Of a stretch of 9,609 bases of DNA, positions 1-6,393 are shown in pieces (the stretch's first letter is position 1; every line of letters starts with the position of its first letter). The stretch spans positions 1-9,609 of the forward strand of contig JAZNXH010000040.1 of the NCBI GenBank assembly GCA_045593785.1, read 5' to 3'. The translations under genes and the position numbers were made by a program. The stretch is from SZUA-448 sp045593785. GTDB taxonomy: Bacteria > Bacillota > Clostridia > Lachnospirales > Lachnospiraceae. Under the pieces are notes generated by a model. The model was not told the origin of the DNA. It ran no database searches and saw only the letters and a list, made by a program, of their open reading frames with translations.

Positions 1-1310
1 TACAACAATACATCCTGTGTTGCAAGACCGATATTCTTACGCAACTGATTCAGTTTCATATCCTGTACCCGGATACCATCTACCAGAACTTCACCATCCG
101 TCGGATCGTAAAAACGCGGAATCATCTGTATCAGGGATGTCTTACCGCAACCGGTCTCACCCATAATCGCTACCGTTTCACCCGGATTGGCAACAAACGA
201 AACATTCTTCAAAACCGGCAGATTCGCATCAGCATATTGGAAGCTGACGTTCTTAAATTCTACCTTACCGCCAAAACGTTCCGGTCTGTCGATTGCATCC
301 GGCTTATCCACGATTTCCGGCTGTGAATAGTAAATCTCCATAACCTTTTCGGAAGCCGCAGAGAAACGCTGGAACTCGTTCATGATGTTACCCATCATAC
401 GCATCGGGTTCTGCAATGCCCAGATAAGTCCTGAGAACGCAACATATTCACCCATCGTAAGACCTGCATCATTGATGATAAACAAACCACCAAGTACGAG
501 GAGTACTGCAGGCATCAGGTTAGCAAAAGTCTCGACATACGGGAAATAAGTCAACCAGGTCATCGCTGTCTTCTTATTGGTCGCCATATAGTCCCTGTTA
601 CATTCATCAAACTTCTCCATCTCGTAGTCTTCACGCGCAAATGCCTTTACCACACGATTACCGGAGATGTTTTCCTGCGCAGCCGTATTCATCTGCGCAA
701 ATTTTTCACGTAACGCTTTGTGTCTCGGTGCCACTTTATTACGGAACAATACAATAATTGCAAAGATGAACGGTGCAATTGCTAACATCGCAAGCGCCAG
801 ACGCCATTCCATATAGAAGAAATAAATAATGGTCGCTCCAAACAATGCAAAAGACTCAACGATGCAACGAACTACCCACGCCACCATATGGCGAACCGCA
901 TCCAGGTCACCGGTCAGACGAGTCATCAAATCACCCGTACGATAGGTACTGTAAAACTTCATATCCTGACGTTCAATCTTATCGAACAGATACGTACGGA
1001 TGCGATATAACATCTTTTGGGAAACAAATTCCACATCCCAACATACAAGATATACGACTATCGTGCGAATCAAAGTCAGAAGTATCATCGCAACAATCAG
1101 TTGTATTAACAATTCTTGTTTTGTCGAAAGATTCTTTACTGCATCTTCGCCGGTCAGGAACGTGTCAACAATCATCTGTGTAATGTACGGCACAATCAAT
1201 TGCATGACATTATATACCAACGTTCCCATAATTCCGACAAAATAAAGGGCACGGTATCCCTTCATATTTTCCCACAACCACCGCATTTTTGAGTGTTGCG
1301 TTTCTTTCAT
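1..1310 (-). CDS. ABC exporter half-transporter (permease-ATPase fusion), C-terminus off window
   Basis: An ABC exporter subunit with the membrane domain fused ahead of the nucleotide-binding domain, as in the MsbA/LmrA/YheI-YheH type; it should sit in the cytoplasmic membrane and work as a dimer. 436 codons are visible, against about 570-600 for the family. Hydrophobic segments lie near residues 21-48, 67-90, 147-166, 170-189, 262-279 and 287-300. The ATPase domain starts near 349, with Walker A GETGCGKT at 384-391 and the Q-loop TQDVLL at 431-436. The signature motif, Walker B and switch histidine lie beyond the window edge. The ATG at 1308-1310 has AAGGAGG 8 nt upstream. Such genes often occur as a heterodimeric pair, so a partner may follow off-window. 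The substrate cannot be told; drug, lipid or peptide export are all possible. Confidence 0.93.
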   Translation of the reverse strand, partial: MKETQHSKMRWLWENMKGYRALYFVGIMGTLVYNVMQLIVPYITQMIVDTFLTGEDAVKNLSTKQELLIQLIVAMILLTLIRTIVVYLVCWDVEFVSQKMLYRIRTYLFDKIERQDMKFYSTYRTGDLMTRLTGDLDAVRHMVAWVVRCIVESFALFGATIIYFFYMEWRLALAMLAIAPFIFAIIVLFRNKVAPRHKALREKFAQMNTAAQENISGNRVVKAFAREDYEMEKFDECNRDYMATNKKTAMTWLTYFPYVETFANLMPAVLLVLGGLFIINDAGLTMGEYVAFSGLIWALQNPMRMMGNIMNEFQRFSAASEKVMEIYYSQPEIVDKPDAIDRPERFGGKVEFKNVSFQYADANLPVLKNVSFVANPGETVAIMGETGCGKTSLIQMIPRFYDPTDGEVLVDGIRVQDMKLNQLRKNIGLATQDVLL

Positions 1311-1350
1311 GCTTTTTTCCTCCTTGTCACATCATGGAGTTTTATCTCTA

Positions 1351-1403
1351 TTTTCACGTTACTGATACTCTATCTCTCCTCTCGCGTAGAGTAAATGTGA
1401 AAA
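1351..1403 (-). promoter_or_regulatory. Nested dyad overlapping a possible promoter of the ABC exporter
   Basis: Two nested inverted repeats lie about 40 bases upstream of the exporter start. The outer arms are TTTTCAC (1351-1357) and GTGAAAA (1397-1403); the inner arms are ACTCTA (1367-1372) and TAGAGT (1387-1392). On the minus strand the inner arms overlap a weak promoter: TTTACT, 17 bases, then TAGAGT. Repressors of drug exporters such as MarR or TetR proteins bind dyads of this kind, but no regulator gene lies next to it and the spacing is irregular. The promoter hexamers are poor, so this is a candidate only. Confidence 0.35.
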
Positions 1404-1448
1404 CTTGCATTTTCGATGTTCTTTTTTGACCAACTTATCGCAAAACAT

Positions 1449-1495
1449 GAGAAGAACACCCCGTAGCCACAAAGTAGCTCGTGAGTGTTCTCTTC
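1449..1495 (-). terminator. Imperfect hairpin, candidate terminator after the DUF4867 gene
   Basis: Downstream of the DUF4867 stop, AGAACAC (1453-1459) and GTGTTCT (1485-1491) form a 7-bp stem. It can extend outward past one mismatch by three pairs, and a small inner stem is possible at AGC/GCT. On the minus strand the hairpin is followed by ATGTTTTG, only a short U run. It probably ends the DUF4867 transcript before the exporter promoter, but it is not a strong intrinsic terminator. Confidence 0.5.
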
Positions 1496-1523
1496 TTCAT
1501 ATAATTCTTATGTATTTTAGTTT

Positions 1524-2153
1524 TTATGCAAAAATATCAATATTCTCGCCGGTCAGACCAACAAATGCGCCCTGATTTGCTTCGGAAGTGTCCGGATGAG
1601 CGATAAGCCACTTGTTACGAGCCCAGAGAAGCTTATCTTCGAAGTTCTTCACTTCGATTTCCGGCTTATCGGTGTTGGTGTTCTTCGGAAGAACAACTGC
1701 CACACGGAAGGTAGCGCCCTTGCTTGCGCTGCACGGAGCATAGTGAAGGGTAGTTGCGTAGAACTCAACTGCTACACCTGCCGGACAACGGAATGCTTCT
1801 ACCTTGGAAGTATCGAGCTTGCCGTCAACGATATCCTGCTGTCTTGCCAGAAGGAAGATAACTTCATCAGCCGGGATGTTGATTTCGCTGTCTCTGTGGT
1901 ACTCAACACAGTTGAGCAGGGAGTTGGTTCCGTTACAGAAACCGATCTGAATCGGCATACCGCCGTAAACATTGTCCTGCATCTGCTTGAAGCATGAGGT
2001 AGCCTCTAACTGCTCTACCGACGGAAGATATACTACGCTGTCGGTAGCGTCGGTCGTCTTAACCAATACATCAATAAGTTCCGGGAAATCGTATCCATCC
2101 ACGATACGTCCGTACTGCTTGAAAGCAGCGTCATTTACGGATTGAATTTTCAT
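1524..2153 (-). CDS. DUF4867 family protein, probable cupin-like fold
   Basis: 209 residues, matching from memory the Firmicute DUF4867 family: the opening MKIQSV..AFK.YGR, the YGGMPIQIG segment near 64, the EYHRDSEINI segment near 84-93, and ATTLHYAPC near 133-141. The conserved His and Glu residues (E84, H86, E90, then H137) are spaced like metal ligands of a cupin-type barrel, as in ureidoglycolate lyase relatives. That is inference; no reaction is established to my knowledge. Members are often encoded near sugar-phosphate genes, but here the neighbours are an ABC-F gene and an exporter. No signal peptide or membrane segment, so cytoplasmic. The ATG start has GGTGA 6 nt upstream and a weaker AAAGG further up. 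An unusually structured leader precedes it. Confidence 0.82.
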   Translation of the reverse strand: MKIQSVNDAAFKQYGRIVDGYDFPELIDVLVKTTDATDSVVYLPSVEQLEATSCFKQMQDNVYGGMPIQIGFCNGTNSLLNCVEYHRDSEINIPADEVIFLLARQQDIVDGKLDTSKVEAFRCPAGVAVEFYATTLHYAPCSASKGATFRVAVVLPKNTNTDKPEIEVKNFEDKLLWARNKWLIAHPDTSEANQGAFVGLTGENIDIFA

Positions 2154-2180
2154 AAATAGTCACCATACCTTTCTCATATT

Positions 2181-2266
2181 TGTAGGCGTATGCTCCGAAA
2201 CAAATCCCAAAATAAGCAAGTCTTACTTTCGCCTTTGTTTCAACACACAAGCTTCATACGCCAACA
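2181..2266 (-). promoter_or_regulatory. Structured 5' leader of the DUF4867 gene (candidate cis-regulatory RNA)
   Basis: Read on the minus strand, the leader can fold as three stacked stems. P1 pairs 2255-2262 with 2185-2192 (GGCGTATG/CATACGCC, 8 bp), and continues past one U-U mismatch with three more pairs (2264-2266 with 2181-2183). P2 pairs 2234-2241 with 2197-2204 (GAAACAAA/TTTGTTTC, 8 bp). A small P3 is AAGTAAG facing CTTGCTT with one mismatch. The three are nested in the right order with internal loops, as in a riboswitch or protein-binding leader. It lies between a probable extended -10 and the ribosome binding site. I do not recognise a named RNA family. A DNA operator for a repressor is the alternative. 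Confidence 0.5.
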
Positions 2267-2276
2267 CTTGTTAGAC

Positions 2277-2285
2277 AGTATAACA
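2277..2285 (-). promoter_or_regulatory. Probable extended -10 promoter for the DUF4867 gene
   Basis: The minus strand reads TGTTATACT, an extended -10 (TGn then TATACT). No good -35 is seen 17 bases further up, which is tolerated at extended -10 promoters. Transcription would begin near 2270, giving a leader of about 115-120 nt that includes the whole paired region. No terminator is visible between the ABC-F stop and this site, so read-through from the ABC-F gene is also possible. Confidence 0.45.
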
Positions 2286-2334
2286 TAACTTTAGCAATTA
2301 CACTAGTGATTTTCTTTTCTTCTGTTGCAGTTTT

Positions 2335-3876
2335 TTATCTTTCTTCTTTCTGCAAAACCAACCCCGCTTCCGTCAGCTCGTACACTGTATCCGCCACTTC
2401 TGCAATATATTTTCTGTCGTGCGATACCGTAAGGATTGCCCCCTGGAACTCCCGCAGCATCTTTCGGATGACCGGATTCGACAACGGCGAGAAATTCCGT
2501 GTCGGCTCGTCGAGTATCAGTACATTGCTCCCTGACATGCTCATCTTGAGTAATAAGAGTTTTGCTTTCTGCCCGCCTGACAGGTCACCGATACGGTGAC
2601 TCATCTCATCGGCAGTATACTTCATACTGCCAAGATAGGTGCGGTTGCGCGAAGTCTCATCCTTATCATAGGTCACTGCAAGGAATTCTACCGGAGTCTG
2701 TTCCATGTCGAGAAGTTCTTCGTAGTTCTGCGGCATATAGGATACGTCGATATCCTTACGTTGCTGCAGTTCCTCCGCGATTTTACGAAGCAGTGTCGTC
2801 TTGCCGCACCCGTTCTTTCCGATAATGCAGACCTTTTCCGGTCCGCGTATAGTAAGAGACACGTTCTCTGCTAATATGCGCTCCCCAACGGAGAGTTGCG
2901 GCAACTCATAGTTCAACACCACCTTTCCTGAGGGCAGATAGGCTTTCTCGCCAAATTTGACAAAGATTGCATCTTCTGTCTCCGGTCGCTCGGTCATGTT
3001 CTCGAACTCTTTCTCAAAGCGGGCTTCATATGCCTTGATACGATGCATGGATTTTTTCAGCAGTCGGCCCCCATGCGGATTCTGTCTCGAGATTGCATTC
3101 TGGTGGTTCTCCACTTTCTGTTGAATCCGTCGAAACTTCTCCTGCTGCTTCTCATACTCACTCCGCTCGTTCTTCGCCTGCTGTTCCTGATACTCCAATC
3201 CGCGTTGACGATTCTCCACATAGTTCCGGTAGTTTGACTTAAGCACAGTTGCCCGCGACTCGGTCTTTCGCTTTATCTGCTCCAGATGGATGATTTTATT
3301 TGCCGTATTCTCCAACAGAACTTCATCGTGCGAGATATAGAGCACCGGTAATCTGCTGTCTGCGATGAACTTCTCCAGCCAGCGTACCGTCGCAAGGTCT
3401 AGGTCGTTCGACGGCTCATCGAGAAACAACACATCCGGCTGACTCAAAAGAATTCTTGCAAGCTGCAGCTTAATCTTCTCTCCGCCGGAGAGCTTCCCCA
3501 GCGTCTGTTCCGCATAGAACAGCTCTACCGGAATCTGCAACTGCGCCGCTACTGTCGCAAGCTCTTTCGGACTCAGGTCAAAGAAGGACGGCATCTCACA
3601 CATGAATTCATATGCACTCATCTGCTTTTCCTGCCCGGTCAGTTCCTGCGCCAGATATCCGATTCTTACATTGTTCCGGATAAGCTCGCCGCTGTAATCA
3701 ATATAGTTATCTACAAGTTCTTCGTTATAAATCAGCTTCAAGAGCGTAGATTTTCCGTTTCCTTCTTCTCCGATGATTGCCGCTTTATCGCCGGGATTCA
3801 GCACCATGCTGAAATCCTCCAGCAACACCCGGTTATCCTTACGGTGCCGGATGGTAAGATTCTTTACTTGTACCAT
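2335..3876 (-). CDS. ABC-F family ATPase (ribosome-associated, possible antibiotic resistance factor)
   Basis: 513 residues with two ATPase domains and no membrane segments, the hallmark of ABC-F proteins, which bind the ribosomal E site and either resolve stalled translation or displace antibiotics. Domain 1: Walker A GEEGNGKST at 36-44, LSGGE at 129-133, DEPSNDLD at 153-160, switch His183. A charged, coiled-coil interdomain linker covers about 205-300, including the basic stretch RLLKKSMHRIKAYEAR. Domain 2: Walker A GKNGCGKTT at 353-361, LSGGQ at 432-436, switch His486. Its Walker B is followed by DEPTRNFSPLSNP instead of the usual DEPTNHLD. I chose the ATG at 3874-3876 because GGGGG lies 7 nt upstream; in-frame ATGs at 3880-3882 and 3898-3900 are less well placed. 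Its leader looks like an attenuator, which favours a resistance role; the drug class is not readable. Confidence 0.9.
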   Translation of the reverse strand: MVQVKNLTIRHRKDNRVLLEDFSMVLNPGDKAAIIGEEGNGKSTLLKLIYNEELVDNYIDYSGELIRNNVRIGYLAQELTGQEKQMSAYEFMCEMPSFFDLSPKELATVAAQLQIPVELFYAEQTLGKLSGGEKIKLQLARILLSQPDVLFLDEPSNDLDLATVRWLEKFIADSRLPVLYISHDEVLLENTANKIIHLEQIKRKTESRATVLKSNYRNYVENRQRGLEYQEQQAKNERSEYEKQQEKFRRIQQKVENHQNAISRQNPHGGRLLKKSMHRIKAYEARFEKEFENMTERPETEDAIFVKFGEKAYLPSGKVVLNYELPQLSVGERILAENVSLTIRGPEKVCIIGKNGCGKTTLLRKIAEELQQRKDIDVSYMPQNYEELLDMEQTPVEFLAVTYDKDETSRNRTYLGSMKYTADEMSHRIGDLSGGQKAKLLLLKMSMSGSNVLILDEPTRNFSPLSNPVIRKMLREFQGAILTVSHDRKYIAEVADTVYELTEAGLVLQKEER

Positions 3877-3883
3877 ATACATT

Positions 3884-3888
3884 CCCCC
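3884..3888 (-). promoter_or_regulatory. Ribosome binding site deciding the ABC-F start
   Basis: GGGGG on the minus strand, preceded by AAA, lies 7 nt before the ATG at 3874-3876. It is too close to the ATG at 3880-3882 and downstream of the ATG at 3898-3900, so it supports the shortest of the three in-frame starts. Confidence 0.65.
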
Positions 3889-3899
3889 TTTACGGGTCA

Positions 3900-3978
3900 T
3901 GTTACCAAAATTGCCTTTCCCCTAAATTTTAAACACAAAAAAAGAGGCTTGCACGAAAACAATCCATTTTTGGTAACA
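3900..3978 (-). repeat. 11-bp inverted repeat around the U tract in the ABC-F leader
   Basis: TTTTGGTAACA (3968-3978) and TGTTACCAAAA (3900-3910) are exact reverse complements 57 bases apart. In the transcript they would clamp a loop holding the U7 tract and a further weak pairing between GCCTCTTTT and GGGGAAAGGC. The 3' arm ends at the first in-frame ATG and about 12 bases before the ribosome binding site. This fold can form only in read-through RNA, so it may act on translation or stability rather than termination. Confidence 0.55.
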
Positions 3979-4027
3979 CGACAAATCAATGTAACACCGT
4001 ATGGGTTACATTGCACTACAAACTCTT
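3937..4027 (-). terminator. Candidate attenuator (terminator) in the ABC-F leader
   Basis: On the minus strand a run of seven T (3937-3943) follows GCAAGCCTC. That arm can pair with AAGAGTTTGT (4018-4027) through about ten pairs with one bulge, enclosing a strong inner hairpin: CAATGTAAC (4005-4013) with GTTACATTG (3987-3995), 9 perfect pairs plus two C-G in the loop. A smaller alternative uses GGATTG directly before CAAGCC. Which one forms, and whether it terminates, is inference; the U7 tract and the inner hairpin are seen directly. Confidence 0.5.
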
Positions 4028-4045
4028 CATGTTATCAAAAATAGA

Positions 4046-4057
4046 TTACTTACGCAT
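4046..4057 (-). CDS. Three-codon upstream ORF (Met-Arg-Lys) in the ABC-F leader
   Basis: ATG CGT AAG TAA on the minus strand, preceded by AGAGGTGA (4062-4069) 4 nt before the ATG, a good match to the 16S anti-Shine-Dalgarno. It begins about 20 bases after the predicted transcription start. An in-frame ATG at 4070-4072 would give an eight-residue version, but it overlaps the ribosome binding site and lacks its own. Very short upstream ORFs control antibiotic-inducible ABC-F and erm genes in other Firmicutes: a drug-stalled ribosome changes leader folding. That role here is inferred from position, ribosome binding site and the following attenuator-like sequence. Confidence 0.5.
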   Translation of the reverse strand: MRK

Positions 4058-4085
4058 CGGCTCACCTCTCATAGTTATTGTGCAC

Positions 4086-4114
4086 ATTATATGTCAAAGC
4101 AAATGATTTGTCAA
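4086..4114 (-). promoter_or_regulatory. Perfect-consensus sigma-A promoter for the ABC-F gene
   Basis: TTGACA (4109-4114), a 17-base spacer and TATAAT (4086-4091) on the minus strand: both hexamers match the housekeeping consensus exactly at ideal spacing. Transcription should begin near 4079-4081, about 205 bases before the ABC-F start codon. The -35 overlaps the thiD stop codon, so the promoter is embedded in the end of the thi operon. Such a strong constitutive promoter fits control by attenuation downstream. Confidence 0.88.
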
Positions 4115-4893
4115 ATCAACAAAAACGCATGATTCATCGGTCCCGAGCCCTGCCCGAGGTCAAGCATCGCTGCAAGTGCACCCGAGATGTATTCCTTTGC
4201 ATGCTTTACCGACTCAACAAGGTCATATCCCCTGGCAAGATTCGCAGCAATTGCGCTTGACAACGTACAGCCTGTTCCATGCGTGTTCGGATTGTCAATC
4301 CGCCTGCCCTCGAACCATTGATATTTCCCCTGTACGTACAGCAGGTCGTTTGCATCATTGATGCTGTGACCGCCCTTCAACAGCACGGCGCATCCGTAAG
4401 TATCTCCGATAATTTCTGCTGCCTTTTGCATCGCTTCCTTGCTCTCGATCGACATCCCCGCAAGCACCTGCGCTTCTGGGATATTCGGCGTCACAACCGC
4501 CGCCAACGGAAGCAATTCACGACACAAAACCTGTACCGCATCTGTTTTCATCAGTGAAGAACCGCTGGACGCCACCATCACCGGGTCTACAACAACATTC
4601 TTCGCTTCATAGTGCCGGAGCCTCTCTGCAATCACATGGATTAACTCACTTGAAGCCACCATCCCAATCTTTACTGCATCCGGATAGATATCTTCAAATA
4701 CAGCGTCAATCTGCTGTTGTAGGAATTCCGGTGTTGCTTCCTGTATCGCCCGCACCCCGAGGGTATTCTGTGCGGTCAGTGCGGTAATCGCACTCATCGC
4801 ATACACGCCGTTCATCGTCATCGTCTTAATATCTGCCTGAATCCCGGCACCTCCGCACGAATCACTGCCCGCAATCGTCAATGCTGTTTTCAT
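4111..4893 (-). CDS. thiD: Hydroxymethylpyrimidine (phosphate) kinase ThiD
   Basis: 260 residues, the normal ThiD length. A cytoplasmic ribokinase-fold enzyme that phosphorylates HMP and then HMP-P to HMP-PP, the pyrimidine half of thiamine. Family motifs: AGSDSCGGAGIQADIKT at 8-24, NGVYAMSAITALTAQNT at 28-44, VVDPVM at 101-106, TPNIPEA at 135-141, and the anion-hole motif HGTGCTLSS at 205-213; the end GPMNHAF is also typical. The reading frame stays open 35 codons upstream, but the ATG at 4891-4893 is right: the family begins here, GGAAGGAG lies 7 nt upstream, and its ATGA overlaps the thiE stop by 4 bases. Last gene of the thi operon; no terminator is seen after it, and the ABC-F promoter begins at its stop codon. 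Confidence 0.96.
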   Translation of the reverse strand: MKTALTIAGSDSCGGAGIQADIKTMTMNGVYAMSAITALTAQNTLGVRAIQEATPEFLQQQIDAVFEDIYPDAVKIGMVASSELIHVIAERLRHYEAKNVVVDPVMVASSGSSLMKTDAVQVLCRELLPLAAVVTPNIPEAQVLAGMSIESKEAMQKAAEIIGDTYGCAVLLKGGHSINDANDLLYVQGKYQWFEGRRIDNPNTHGTGCTLSSAIAANLARGYDLVESVKHAKEYISGALAAMLDLGQGSGPMNHAFLLI

Positions 4894-5543
4894 CTGCCTG
4901 CTCCTTCCTGCAATCCCAGTTTCCTTCGCATACAGTCCCGTAATTCTTCGACAGCCTTTTTCGGGTCTTCCGCCTTCATGACTGCCGATACCACACAAAT
5001 TCCCGCAATCGGCACACCTTGTAAGATATCAATATTGTCCTTGTTCAGACCGCCGATGGCATTTACCGGAATCGGTACCGCCTTGCAGATGTCCCGTAGG
5101 GTATCCACCGGAGTCAGGATTGTCTTCACTTTCGTTGTCGTCGGATAAATCGCCCCTACTCCCAGATAATCCGCGCCCTGCTCATACGCTTCCACTGCCT
5201 GCTCCACTGTCTTAGCCGTTGCTCCGATTATCTTACCCTCTCCCCAGAGCTTGCGCGCAGTTGCCACCGGCATATCACTTTGTCCGAGATGAACCCCTTC
5301 TGCATCGATTGCCATCGCCACGTCCAGTCTGTCATCGATGATTATTGGAACGGAATATTGCTTCGCAAGCGCATGTACCTTTTCTGCAAGTTCAATGTAC
5401 TCCCGTGTGGATCCAACCTTTTCTCTGAGCTGCATAAGGCTCACTCCGCCCTGCAGTGCGCATTCCACTCTCTGCAGGAATTCTTCTTCACCAAATCCCG
5501 TACTGTCTGTAATAAAATACAAACCGGTATCAAACTTTTTCAA
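4890..5543 (-). CDS. thiE: Thiamine phosphate synthase ThiE
   Basis: 217 residues, a full-length TIM-barrel enzyme that joins HMP-PP with thiazole phosphate to make thiamine phosphate. Motifs: QLREK at 38-42, the diphosphate/Mg region IIIDDRLDVA at 68-77, GVHLGQSD at 83-90, PTTTK at 134-138, NAIGGL at 161-166, and VVSAVM at 184-189 near the C-terminal phosphate site. The start is a TTG (5541-5543) with GGAGG 9 nt upstream at 5553-5557; no ATG fits. It overlaps the thiM stop by 14 bases and its own stop overlaps the thiD ATG, so translation is probably coupled along the operon. Confidence 0.95.
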   Translation of the reverse strand: MKKFDTGLYFITDSTGFGEEEFLQRVECALQGGVSLMQLREKVGSTREYIELAEKVHALAKQYSVPIIIDDRLDVAMAIDAEGVHLGQSDMPVATARKLWGEGKIIGATAKTVEQAVEAYEQGADYLGVGAIYPTTTKVKTILTPVDTLRDICKAVPIPVNAIGGLNKDNIDILQGVPIAGICVVSAVMKAEDPKKAVEELRDCMRRKLGLQEGAGR

Positions 5544-6393
5544 TTTCTCGTTCCTCCGTCCTTAAATATGCTTCCAACTCTGTGTCCCTCAACGTAGAAA
5601 GCGCATCCATCAGCCTCATCATAAAGTTGCCACTGCCGGCTTCGGTCTTGGCAAGTTCTCCGCAGATGCCGAGCACGGCACAGGCGGTAATTGCGGCATC
5701 TGTTGCTTTCACCTCTGACCGTTTCGCGTCCTGCGCTAATTTGATCTCCTGTACGCAATTTGCCCGGCCTGCGCCCGACAAATAAGTTGCGCACAGTGCC
5801 CCCAACATGCACCCCGTTCCGGTCACCGTCGTCAACTGCGGCGTTCCGTTATGTCCATATACCAGACATTTCCCGTCCGTGATAATGTCCGTCTCTCCAC
5901 TGGCAAGTATCACTGTTTGCTTCGTTTTTGCCAGAGCGACTGCCGTCCTGCTTACGCTATCCGGCTCCAGCGCCGCATCGGCATCCACGCCTACAGAACG
6001 GTAAGCCACATAAAAAAGCGCATTGATTTCCGAATAATTCCCTTTGATTACCGTCGGCGTGACCAACTTTAACAGCTCCGCGGCAAACCCTCTTCGAAGC
6101 GCGGAACAGGCAACACCGACCGCATCCAGAACAATCGGTATCCCCTTTTGTTTTGCTGCCTTTGCCGCAATCAACATGGACTTCATTCTTACATCTGTGA
6201 TATTACCCAGATTCAGCAGCAGAGCATCGGCGCTCTCCGTAATTTCCTGTACTTCTTTCGGGTGCTCCGCCATCATAGGCCGTGCGCCGACTGCAAGTAT
6301 GGCATTTGCGCACTGGTTAATCGAGATGGGATTGGTAATGCAGTGAATCAACGGCTTCGTTTCTTTCACCCTATTTCGTATAATATTTATCAT
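5530..6393 (-). CDS. thiM: Hydroxyethylthiazole kinase ThiM
   Basis: 287 residues, slightly longer than the usual 260-270. It phosphorylates 4-methyl-5-(2-hydroxyethyl)thiazole salvaged from outside, giving the thiazole phosphate used by ThiE. Family motifs: HCITNPISINQCAN at 17-30, LLLNLGN at 58-64, LDAVGV at 89-94, IKGNYSEI at 116-123 and the catalytic TGTGCMLGAL at 191-200. The commoner LDPVG reads LDAVG, which is known in this family. The ATG at 6391-6393 overlaps the thiW stop (ATGA) and has GAAGGA 6 nt upstream. Second gene of the operon, directly after the transporter that would bring in its substrate. Confidence 0.96.
   Translation of the reverse strand: MINIIRNRVKETKPLIHCITNPISINQCANAILAVGARPMMAEHPKEVQEITESADALLLNLGNITDVRMKSMLIAAKAAKQKGIPIVLDAVGVACSALRRGFAAELLKLVTPTVIKGNYSEINALFYVAYRSVGVDADAALEPDSVSRTAVALAKTKQTVILASGETDIITDGKCLVYGHNGTPQLTTVTGTGCMLGALCATYLSGAGRANCVQEIKLAQDAKRSEVKATDAAITACAVLGICGELAKTEAGSGNFMMRLMDALSTLRDTELEAYLRTEEREIEKV
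5553..5557 (-). promoter_or_regulatory. Ribosome binding site supporting the TTG start of thiE
   Basis: GGAGG inside the 3' end of thiM, 9 nt before the TTG at 5541-5543. It is the reason for accepting a TTG start; the translated protein from that codon aligns with the normal ThiE N-terminus (MKKFDTGLYFITD). Confidence 0.75.

Noticed and set aside
845..1245. Two overlapping plus-strand frames opposite the ABC exporter
   Set aside because: The minus-strand frame encodes a complete exporter membrane domain; the plus frames have no ribosome binding site or family features.
1596..1997. A 133-codon plus-strand frame inside the DUF4867 gene
   Set aside because: Antisense shadow with no ribosome binding site; the minus-strand frame matches a known family over its full length.
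2131..2166. An 11-codon frame starting at an ATG just before the DUF4867 start and overlapping it
   Set aside because: AAAGG lies only about one base before its ATG, too close to act as a ribosome binding site, and nothing else supports it.
2301..2308. CACTAGTG palindrome after the ABC-F stop
   Set aside because: Eight bases only, no T tract after it; too short to call a terminator or an operator.
4894..4998. A 35-codon upstream extension of thiD
   Set aside because: It lies inside thiE in another frame, and the ThiD family begins exactly at the internal ATG, which has its own ribosome binding site and an ATGA overlap.
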